Origin: Beijerinckiaceae bacterium
Lineage (GTDB): Bacteria > Pseudomonadota > Alphaproteobacteria > Rhizobiales > Beijerinckiaceae
Length of the DNA stretch: 5,886 nt
Direction of reading: 5' to 3'
Assembly (NCBI GenBank): GCA_027346205.1
Contig: DAIESR010000163.1
Coordinates: forward strand, 1 to 5,886
In this document: one piece after another, positions 1 to 4,701 of the stretch
Layout: every line of letters begins with the position of its first letter
Numbering within the stretch: position 1 is the stretch's first letter
Program-made: the position numbers and the translations under genes
The notes under the pieces: generated by a model
Databases searched by the model: none
What the model was told of the DNA's origin: nothing
Seen by the model: only the letters and a program-made list of their open reading frames with translations

Positions 1-1
1 C

Positions 2-841
2 ACGGCGCTTCTCATCACCGGGCCGAACAAGCGCTGGGCGAAACAAGCGGCGGTGACCATGACCGGCTTTGCCACGTCGGTCATTGGCTGCGGTTGCGAG
101 GCTGGTATCGATTGCGAAGTGGATGCACGCGAGACGCCGGATGGAAGGCCGGGTGTTCGCGTCCTCGTCTTCGCCATGTCGGGCGATGAGCTGCAAAAGC
201 AGATCGTCAATCGCGTCGGCCAGTGTGTATTGACGTCGCCCGGTTCCGCCTGCTTTGCCGATCTTCAAGCCGAGGAAGAGCTGAAAGTCGGGAATGCCTT
301 GCGCTATTTCGGCGACGGCTGGCAGATCTCGAAGAAATTCGGCACGCGGCATTTCTGGCGCGTGCCCGTCATGGATGGCGAGTTCCTGTGCGAGGCCGGA
401 ACCGGCGTCACCAAGGGTGCCGTCGGCGGCGGCAATCTTCTCATCATGGGCGCCGATTACGACAAGACCTTGCGGGCGGCCGAAGCCGCGGTCGAGGCGA
501 TGAATGGTGTGCGCGATGTCGTGCTGCCTTTCCCGGGCGGCATTGTCCGCTCGGGCTCGAAGGTGGGCTCGAAATATAAGTCCATGTTCGCCTCGACCAA
601 TGATGCCTATTGCCCAAGTTTGAGAGGCTCTGTCGCGACGGCTCTCGACGATGACATCGGCTGTGTGCTCGAAATCGTCATCGACGGCCTGACCGAGGCT
701 TCCGTGGCCGAGGCCATGCGCGTCGGCGTTGCCGCGATCGTCAAGCTCGGGCCGCGCGCCGGGGCTCGCCGCATCGGCGCCGGCAATTATGGCGGCAAGC
801 TCGGACCCTTCCATTTCCATCTGAAAGATCTACTGCCGTGA
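2..841 (+). CDS. fhcD: Formylmethanofuran:tetrahydromethanopterin formyltransferase, 5'-truncated by window edge
   Basis: This enzyme moves the formyl group between N5-formyl-tetrahydromethanopterin and methanofuran in the cytoplasm. In bacterial methylotrophs it is the FhcD (Ftr) subunit of the Fhc formyltransferase/hydrolase complex, which turns formaldehyde-derived C1 units into formate. The reading frame is open from base 2 and gives 279 residues before TGA. The family is usually about 300 residues, so roughly 20 N-terminal residues lie upstream. Family stretches visible in order are MTGFATSVIGCGCEAGID near the start, ETPDGRPG, RYFGDGWQISKKFG, VPVMDGEF, FPGGIVRSGSKVGSKYK, FASTNDAYCPSLRG, EIVIDGLT and the C-terminal AGNYGGKLGPFHFHL. 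An ATG at 59 (or 53 read as GTG-ACC-ATG) is internal, because conserved sequence continues upstream of it in frame. In the known fhcBADC order this gene precedes fhcC, as here. No frameshift or missing motif was seen. Identification is firm. Confidence 0.96.
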   Translation, partial: TALLITGPNKRWAKQAAVTMTGFATSVIGCGCEAGIDCEVDARETPDGRPGVRVLVFAMSGDELQKQIVNRVGQCVLTSPGSACFADLQAEEELKVGNALRYFGDGWQISKKFGTRHFWRVPVMDGEFLCEAGTGVTKGAVGGGNLLIMGADYDKTLRAAEAAVEAMNGVRDVVLPFPGGIVRSGSKVGSKYKSMFASTNDAYCPSLRGSVATALDDDIGCVLEIVIDGLTEASVAEAMRVGVAAIVKLGPRAGARRIGAGNYGGKLGPFHFHLKDLLP

Positions 842-1644
842 AACCTCTCGTCTTCGCTCTCAAGGCAAAGCCCGCCCAGAGGCTCGATCTTGCCGCCCTC
901 CTGCCGCATCTCCTCGCGGGCAAGACTGTAAAAGAGATCGCCGCGATCGATCTTTCGACGACGCGTGAAAAAATCGCCGTTGGCGATGTCTTCACCATTC
1001 GCGCCGGCGCGGCGGAGGAGATCCTTTTCGACGGCGGCTCCGAGCGCTTCGACGGTCTTGGCCGTGGGCTGCAGAGTGGTCGTATCAGCGTCGAGGGTGA
1101 TGTCGGCATGGAGGCCGGCCGCAAAATGTCGGGCGGTGAGCTGGTTGTGGCCGGCCATGCCGGACCTTTCGCCGGCTCCAGCATGAGCGGGGGACGTATG
1201 GAGATCAGCGGCGATGCCGGCGATTTTCTGGCCGGGCCGCGCGAAGGCGAGATGCTCGGCATGTCGGGCGGAATGCTTGTCCTGCATGGCAGCGCCGGCC
1301 AGCGGCCGGGCGATCGTCTGCGCCGTGGCACGATTGTGATCGAAGGCCATACCGGCGATTGTCCGGGCAGCCGCATGATCGCTGGCACGCTCGTGGTGCT
1401 CGGCCGCTGCGGTGCGCATCCGGGTTATTTGATGAAGCGCGGCACGATCGCACTCGCCAAGCCACCGGCGCTGGGGCCGACTTTCGTCGATTCGGGACTT
1501 TTCGCTTCGAGCTTTCCAGGCATCTTTTTGCGTCTCCTGCAGCCGGAGAGCCGTGGTGCCGGAAAGCTCTTCAAGGCGCCGTTGCGGCGCTTTTCCGGCG
1601 ATATGGCTACGCTTGGCAAAGGCGAGATTTTTGTGCCGGCGTGA
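838..1644 (+). CDS. fhcC: Formylmethanofuran dehydrogenase subunit C homologue, Fhc complex subunit FhcC
   Basis: This is a 268-residue subunit of the formyltransferase/hydrolase complex that releases formate from formylmethanofuran. It is homologous to archaeal FwdC/FmdC and to the GXGXG beta-helix domain of glutamate synthase. Residues about 82-203 carry a run of short glycine-rich units, each a strand followed by a G-x-x-G turn and a M/R-x-x-G step (VEGDVGMEAGRKMSGG, VAGHAGPFAGSSMSGG, ISGDAGDFLAG, LHGSAGQRPGDRLRRG, IEGHTGDCPGSRMIAG, then GAHPGYLMKRG). This repeat fits a right-handed beta-helix. The tail has the conserved LRRFSGDMATLGKGEIF. The GTG start overlaps the fhcD stop as GTGA. Only a weak GAAAG (823-827) lies upstream, so translation is probably coupled to fhcD. 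Family knowledge says the bacterial complex is hydrolytic rather than a redox dehydrogenase, so the name 'dehydrogenase' is historical. It appears to be the last gene of the operon. Confidence 0.95.
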   Translation: MKPLVFALKAKPAQRLDLAALLPHLLAGKTVKEIAAIDLSTTREKIAVGDVFTIRAGAAEEILFDGGSERFDGLGRGLQSGRISVEGDVGMEAGRKMSGGELVVAGHAGPFAGSSMSGGRMEISGDAGDFLAGPREGEMLGMSGGMLVLHGSAGQRPGDRLRRGTIVIEGHTGDCPGSRMIAGTLVVLGRCGAHPGYLMKRGTIALAKPPALGPTFVDSGLFASSFPGIFLRLLQPESRGAGKLFKAPLRRFSGDMATLGKGEIFVPA

Positions 1645-1664
1645 CCTTGGCCCGACAGCATTCT

Positions 1665-1695
1665 GAATTTCAAAAATATCGTCCCGAATTTCGAA
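1665..1695. repeat. Two GAATTTC direct repeats, 21 bp apart
   Basis: GAATTTC occurs at 1665-1671 followed by AAA, and again at 1686-1692 followed by GAAA. The start-to-start distance is 21 bp, close to two helical turns. The second copy has local dyad character (TTTCGAAA, 1690-1696 region). The pair lies just after fhcC and about 90 bp before the next gene. It could be a protein-binding site or a chance AT-rich repeat. No regulator is identified. Confidence 0.25.
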
Positions 1696-1702
1696 ACTGT
1701 CC

Positions 1703-1726
1703 CCCGCTGTCACGCGGGCCTTTCTT
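1703..1726 (+). terminator. Weak rho-independent terminator candidate after fhcC
   Basis: CCCGC (1703-1707) pairs with GCGGG (1714-1718) across a six-base loop, and CCTTTCTT follows. The stem is only five base pairs and the T tract is interrupted, so efficiency would be modest. Its place, about 60 bp after the fhcC stop and just before the promoter-like elements of the next gene, makes it a reasonable end point for the fhc operon transcript. Confidence 0.35.
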
Positions 1727-1752
1727 GCCTCGCATCCCAACTCCTTTACATT
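1725..1752 (+). promoter_or_regulatory. Candidate sigma-70-type promoter for the 1781 gene
   Basis: TTGCCT (1725-1730) and TACATT (1747-1752) each match four of six bases of TTGACA and TATAAT, with a 16-bp spacer. A start of transcription near 1759 would leave a leader of about 22 bases containing the AAGGAG ribosome binding site. The -10 element overlaps the left half of the CtrA box. The match is moderate and unproven. Confidence 0.35.
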
Positions 1753-1767
1753 AAGTTGAAATTAACC
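1751..1767 (+). promoter_or_regulatory. CtrA-type binding box TTAA-N7-TTAACCA
   Basis: TTAA (1751-1754), seven bases (GTTGAAA), then TTAACCA (1762-1768) matches the full alphaproteobacterial CtrA recognition consensus TTAA-N7-TTAAC, including the extended CCA. CtrA is the cell-cycle response regulator of this class. The box covers the predicted -10 and start of transcription and ends at the ribosome binding site. If the promoter call is right, that geometry favours repression; CtrA-activated promoters usually have the box at -35. The match is seen directly; binding is inferred. Confidence 0.6.
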
Positions 1768-1773
1768 AAGGAG
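1768..1773 (+). promoter_or_regulatory. Ribosome binding site AAGGAG that fixes a GTG start
   Basis: AAGGAG lies seven bases before the GTG at 1781. It is the strongest Shine-Dalgarno sequence in the window. It decides the start because the next in-frame ATG is far inside the conserved part of the protein. Confidence 0.75.
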
Positions 1774-1780
1774 TAGCTGC

Positions 1781-2482
1781 GTGGAACCCTTGCCGCATGA
1801 GGCGCCGCCACAGCAAGCCTGTAACGGAGTCGCGCATGATGCCAACACGGCGGAAGAGCCGCGACCGTCGTCGCGATTGAAGCACGCGCTACGCAAGGCG
1901 CGCTTCGACGAAGCGGAGCACTCGGAGGTGATCGCCGAATTGCGTGGGGCGGAGACGGCCCGCCTCGAGATGCTGCAGGAAGAACTGCGGCCGATCCTCG
2001 CCGAGGTTCCAAAAGATGTCGACATGTTCGACCTGGGCCTCATGCCCGGCGACAGGTCGCGCCTTTTCATCGATATGATCGGCTTCGTGGAAATGGGGCG
2101 CGACCGGCGTACCTATCGCTTCGTGCAGGACACGCGCTATGGTCGCGTCGTCCTCGTCGAAAGCGAGCGGATGGAACCGATCGTCGACGCGGTCGCCAAT
2201 TATGTCGCGCGTCGCCTCATCGAGCGGGAGAAGGCGCTGGCGGGCGATATGATGCTGGAGCAAGCCGCGCGCGCCTATGCCGATGTGCGCAAGATGTCGT
2301 CGAAGACACAGGTAAAGGGCGACGCCGAGACGCTGGTGTCGCCCTCGCACCAGAGCTTTCTGCAACGCAGTTTCGCCTTTCTGATCGAGGTGCTTGGGTC
2401 CTCGCTGCTCTTCGCTTTGCTGGCGATTGGCATATGGAATGCGTGGCGCTTTGTTTCGGCCTGGTGGTTGGGCCACCATTGA
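1781..2482 (+). CDS. Uncharacterised C-terminally membrane-anchored protein, possibly CtrA-controlled
   Basis: I do not recognise a named family for this 233-residue protein, though it resembles conserved hypothetical proteins of Hyphomicrobiales. Residues 1-30 are proline- and alanine-rich and look disordered. Residues about 32-72 are highly charged and probably helical (RLKHALRKARFDEAEHSEV onward, then LQEELRPILAEVP). A likely globular core at 80-150 contains DMFDLGLMPGD, LFIDMIGFVEMGRDRRTYRF, QDTRYGRVVLVES and a helix ending VARRLIERE. After a linker, residues about 204-222 form one hydrophobic helix (VLGSSLLFALLAIGIWNAW) with only 11 residues behind it. No signal peptide is present. This predicts a cytoplasmic protein anchored by its tail to the inner membrane. 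The GTG start is supported by AAGGAG. It is separated from fhcC by 136 bp with its own promoter-like signals, so it is probably a separate transcription unit. No enzymatic motif is apparent. Confidence 0.85.
   Translation: MEPLPHEAPPQQACNGVAHDANTAEEPRPSSRLKHALRKARFDEAEHSEVIAELRGAETARLEMLQEELRPILAEVPKDVDMFDLGLMPGDRSRLFIDMIGFVEMGRDRRTYRFVQDTRYGRVVLVESERMEPIVDAVANYVARRLIEREKALAGDMMLEQAARAYADVRKMSSKTQVKGDAETLVSPSHQSFLQRSFAFLIEVLGSSLLFALLAIGIWNAWRFVSAWWLGHH
2462..2478 (+). repeat. Hairpin at the 3' end of the 1781 gene
   Basis: TGGTGG (2462-2467) and CCACCA (2473-2478) form a perfect six-bp stem with a five-base loop, ending just before the TGA at 2480. No T run follows, so it is not a classical terminator. 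It could stabilise the 3' end of the mRNA or be a by-product of the Trp/His-rich tail. Confidence 0.3.
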
Positions 2483-2497
2483 GACATACTCTGGGCA

Positions 2498-2512
2498 CGC
2501 CTTTTAAAGGCG
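2498..2512. repeat. 15-bp palindrome CGCCTTTTAAAGGCG
   Basis: The arms CGCCTTT (2498-2504) and AAAGGCG (2506-2512) are perfectly complementary about a single central base. It lies 16 bp after the stop of the 1781 gene and 60 bp before the glycosyltransferase start. As RNA it would fold as a short GC stem with an AU loop, without a following T run. As DNA it has the form of a dimeric-protein operator. Function is unknown. Confidence 0.35.
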
Positions 2513-2537
2513 CCGCCATAGGTGCCGTAGTCCGGCC

Positions 2538-2565
2538 TTGATTGGCATCCGAGAGAATTGATAGT
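2538..2565 (+). promoter_or_regulatory. Candidate promoter directly abutting the glycosyltransferase start
   Basis: TTGATT (2538-2543) and GATAGT (2560-2565) each match four of six consensus bases with a 16-bp spacer. Transcription would begin about six to eight bases after 2565, at or next to the ATG at 2572. No usable Shine-Dalgarno sequence precedes that ATG, because AGGA at 2566-2569 is only two bases away. The call is weak on sequence alone. Confidence 0.25.
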
Positions 2566-2571
2566 AGGACC

Positions 2572-4467
2572 ATGAAAAGTCCGGCGCGACCTCCGGTAAG
2601 GTCAGCCTATCGCCCGCGAGGGCTCTGCGCGCGCGCAGCTTACATGATGGGCCATCGCTTGCCTGGCACATTCGACCTTATTGTCTATTACCTTTCGTTC
2701 CTTCATCCCCCATCTCGGCGACGTTCCCGGGCGGCGCGAAACGTTCGGGCGCATTTTCGTCATGTGATTCAGCTCGCGACGGTCGAACTCGGCCGAGAGG
2801 ACAAGACGGCTCACGAGAAACAGCCGCAGGACGCGCGACACAGCCCACTCTTCTCATTTGTCGTTCCCGTATTCGACACCAAGCCGCGTTATCTCGACGA
2901 CTTGCTGGCCTCGTTCCGGCTGCAGCCGCCGGAGCTTTGCGAACTCATTTTGAGTGATGATGGATCGACTTCGCCGCAGACGCGGAGATGGCTGGAGAGC
3001 CATGCGGTGGAGGCGGGGGTCACAATTCTGCGGAACGAGGAAAATCGTGGCATAGCGGCCGCGACAAACTGCGGGATTGCGCATGCGACTGGGCAGTGGA
3101 TCGGTTTCATCGATCATGACGATGCCTTGGCGTCTTTTGCCGTTGCCCAAATTGCGAAGGCGCTGGATGCCGCGCCGGCCTGTCAATTCCTCTACACGGA
3201 CGAAGTGATCGCGGATCGCCGGCTCCGGCCTGTGGACTATTTCTTGAAGCCGGCTTGGGATCAGGTCCTGTTGTCGGGCATCAATTATATCAATCATCTT
3301 TCTCTCTACCGCCGCGATCGGCTCGCGAAAATCGGCGGGTTGCGCGAGGGCTTTCAAGGCTCTCAGGATTACGATCTGCTGTTGCGCTATACGCGTGGGT
3401 TGCGCCGCGAGGAAATATTGCACTTGCCTTTTCCCGCCTATCTATGGCGCCGGGACGGGGCGAGCTTTTCTGCGAAATTTATCGAAACCGCGACGACAAA
3501 CGCGCGGCGTGCGCTTGCGGAGACCTATGCGCAGGGGCAGAAGCTGGCTGTCGTTCATCCGGCCGTCACTGCCGATTTGCATCGTATACGCTTTGATCTC
3601 TTTCGCGCCAAATGGCCGCTCGTCTCGATCGTCATTCCTAGCCGTGATGCATTGCCTTTGATTTCCACGGTTCTCCACGGATTGACGAAAGTGACCGATT
3701 ATCCGGCTCTGGAGATCATCGTCGTCGACAATGGCTCCAAAGAGCCAAGCGTTTTGGCGCTCTACGAGCAATATCGGCACGGTAGCGTGCCGTTTACCGC
3801 ATCGATCGTCGAAGAACCTTTCAATTTCTCCCGTTCGATCAATCGCGGCATCGGGACGGCCCGCGGCGATCTCATCCTTCTGCTCAATAATGACATAGAA
3901 ATCCTGGAGCCTGGATGGCTCAAGGAAATGGTGGCTTGCTTCGATTACCCCGACACGGGAGTCGTGGGAGCCAAATTGCTCTATCCCGACAGAACGATCC
4001 AGCATGTCGGGGTGATCGCCGGATTGGGCGGCCTCGCGGGACATTGGTTCATCGGGCGCGAAGAGGACTTTCCCGGCCCCATGGGGCGCTTACGGGTCCG
4101 GCTTTCCCTGTCGGTCGTCACGGGGGCCTGCATGCTGGTTTCTCGGTCCTGCGTCGAGCAGACCGGGCTTTTCGACGAGAAAGTATTCGATATCGCCTAT
4201 AATGACGTAGATTATTGCCTGCGCGCGGTGAGTCATGGATTTCGTGTCATTTGGACACCTTTCGCGACTTTGATCCATCATGAATCGGCGACACGGGGCA
4301 GCGATGTCGTGCCCGAGAAGATCGAAAGATTTCTCCGGGACCAGGACAGCTTGCGGACGCGACATCGGACCGATGAATTCGAAGATCGCGCGTTTAACCC
4401 ATGGTATTCCAAGGATCGATCGGACCCGATCCCGATCCTGCTCAAGCAACTCCCGTCTGCGCGATGA
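2572..4467 (+). CDS. Tandem two-domain family 2 glycosyltransferase, cell-surface polysaccharide type
   Basis: This 631-residue protein probably transfers sugars from nucleotide-sugar donors onto a growing surface polysaccharide at the cytoplasmic face of the membrane. The N-terminal ~90 residues are basic with no recognised domain. The first GT2 domain (about 94-320) has SFVVPVF (95-101), SDDGS (128-132), a DHDD metal-binding motif (181-184), LYTDE and later SQDYDLLLRY. The second (about 348-600) has SIVIPS (352-357), VVDNGS (384-389), an NND in place of DxD (439-441), IQHVGVIAGLGGLAGH, TGACMLV and the catalytic-type YNDVDYCLR (543-551). Domain two resembles rhamnosyltransferase-like members; both domains keep their key acidic residues and look active. 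No signal peptide or clear membrane helix is seen. ATG 2572 is preferred over TTG 2542, which has no ribosome binding site; an in-frame ATG at 2644 is also possible. Exact sugar and linkage cannot be read from sequence. Confidence 0.92.
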   Translation: MKSPARPPVRSAYRPRGLCARAAYMMGHRLPGTFDLIVYYLSFLHPPSRRRSRAARNVRAHFRHVIQLATVELGREDKTAHEKQPQDARHSPLFSFVVPVFDTKPRYLDDLLASFRLQPPELCELILSDDGSTSPQTRRWLESHAVEAGVTILRNEENRGIAAATNCGIAHATGQWIGFIDHDDALASFAVAQIAKALDAAPACQFLYTDEVIADRRLRPVDYFLKPAWDQVLLSGINYINHLSLYRRDRLAKIGGLREGFQGSQDYDLLLRYTRGLRREEILHLPFPAYLWRRDGASFSAKFIETATTNARRALAETYAQGQKLAVVHPAVTADLHRIRFDLFRAKWPLVSIVIPSRDALPLISTVLHGLTKVTDYPALEIIVVDNGSKEPSVLALYEQYRHGSVPFTASIVEEPFNFSRSINRGIGTARGDLILLLNNDIEILEPGWLKEMVACFDYPDTGVVGAKLLYPDRTIQHVGVIAGLGGLAGHWFIGREEDFPGPMGRLRVRLSLSVVTGACMLVSRSCVEQTGLFDEKVFDIAYNDVDYCLRAVSHGFRVIWTPFATLIHHESATRGSDVVPEKIERFLRDQDSLRTRHRTDEFEDRAFNPWYSKDRSDPIPILLKQLPSAR

Positions 4468-4484
4468 GTGTCTGCGCGATGAGT
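4455..4484 (+). repeat. Perfect 15-bp tandem duplication across a stop codon
   Basis: GTCTGCGCGATGAGT occurs twice without a gap (4455-4469 and 4470-4484). The first copy contains the TGA that ends the glycosyltransferase gene (4465-4467), so the protein is unaffected. It looks like a recent slippage or short-repeat duplication at the gene's 3' end. Confidence 0.85.
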
Positions 4485-4640
4485 TTTGGTGTGAAAGCGT
4501 TGCCGCAAGATCGCCTCTCTCCTATGTTCATTCACGAGATAGGCGACGCGGATGCTTTGCACGTTTTCAACCATGTCGCTGACGTGTTTGATCATCCAAA
4601 TTGTTGTTCCCATTCTGTCCTCACGCGTCACATTCGATGA
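4464..4640 (+). CDS. Doubtful 58-residue ORF overlapping the glycosyltransferase stop (ATGA)
   Basis: An ATG at 4464 overlaps the preceding TGA in the ATGA arrangement typical of coupled genes, and the frame runs to TGA at 4640. A second in-frame ATG (4479) comes from the 15-bp duplication. The product begins MSVCAMSFGVKALPQDRL and is rich in His, Asp and Cys toward the end (HPNCCSHS). No domain, signal peptide or membrane helix is evident, and no Shine-Dalgarno sequence precedes it. It may be a coupled small protein, but a chance ORF in the spacer is more likely. Confidence 0.15.
   Translation: MSVCAMSFGVKALPQDRLSPMFIHEIGDADALHVFNHVADVFDHPNCCSHSVLTRHIR
4511..4546 (+). repeat. Imperfect inverted repeat between the two glycosyltransferase genes
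   Basis: TCGCCTCTCTC (4511-4521) pairs with GAGATAGGCGA (4536-4546) over eleven positions with one mismatch, around a 14-base loop. No T run follows, which argues against an intrinsic terminator. It could be an mRNA-stabilising or attenuating structure in the intergenic transcript. It lies within the doubtful 58-codon ORF. Confidence 0.4.
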
Positions 4641-4659
4641 ACAATGGTTTTTGGGCATA

Positions 4660-4672
4660 TGACAAGGTGTCA
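4660..4672. promoter_or_regulatory. Operator-like dyad TGACA-AGG-TGTCA
   Basis: Two perfect five-base arms flank three bases, centred about 36 bp before the ATG at 4702, in the lower-GC part of the spacer. The form suits a dimeric transcription factor. No convincing -35/-10 pair was found beside it, so regulation here is speculative. Confidence 0.25.
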
Positions 4673-4689
4673 AGTGGTTTGCTTGGGCT

Positions 4690-4693
4690 GGAG
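4690..4693 (+). promoter_or_regulatory. Ribosome binding site GGAG before ATG 4702
   Basis: GGAG lies eight bases before the ATG at 4702. The frame is closed by a TGA at 4660-4662 and has no other start codon between that stop and 4702, so the start is well defined. Confidence 0.65.
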
Positions 4694-4701
4694 ATCGGCG
4701 C

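Noticed and set aside
53..61. GTG or ATG near base 53-59 as the true start of fhcD
   Set aside because: Family-like sequence continues in frame upstream to base 2, and a start here would remove conserved N-terminal residues.
787..1740. Long open frame on the minus strand opposite fhcC (317 codons), with another at 741-1388
   Set aside because: It lies opposite a well-supported gene, its product is rich in Arg, Ala and Pro with no recognisable motif, and high-GC coding DNA often leaves such antisense frames open.
1889..2479. 196-codon minus-strand frame opposite the tail-anchored protein gene
   Set aside because: No ribosome binding site or domain was seen. The sense frame has a strong Shine-Dalgarno sequence and a coherent protein with a terminal membrane helix.
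2542..2571. TTG at 2542 as start of the tandem glycosyltransferase
   Set aside because: TTG is rare, no Shine-Dalgarno sequence precedes it, and it overlaps the candidate promoter. ATG 2572 is the simpler choice, though not proven.
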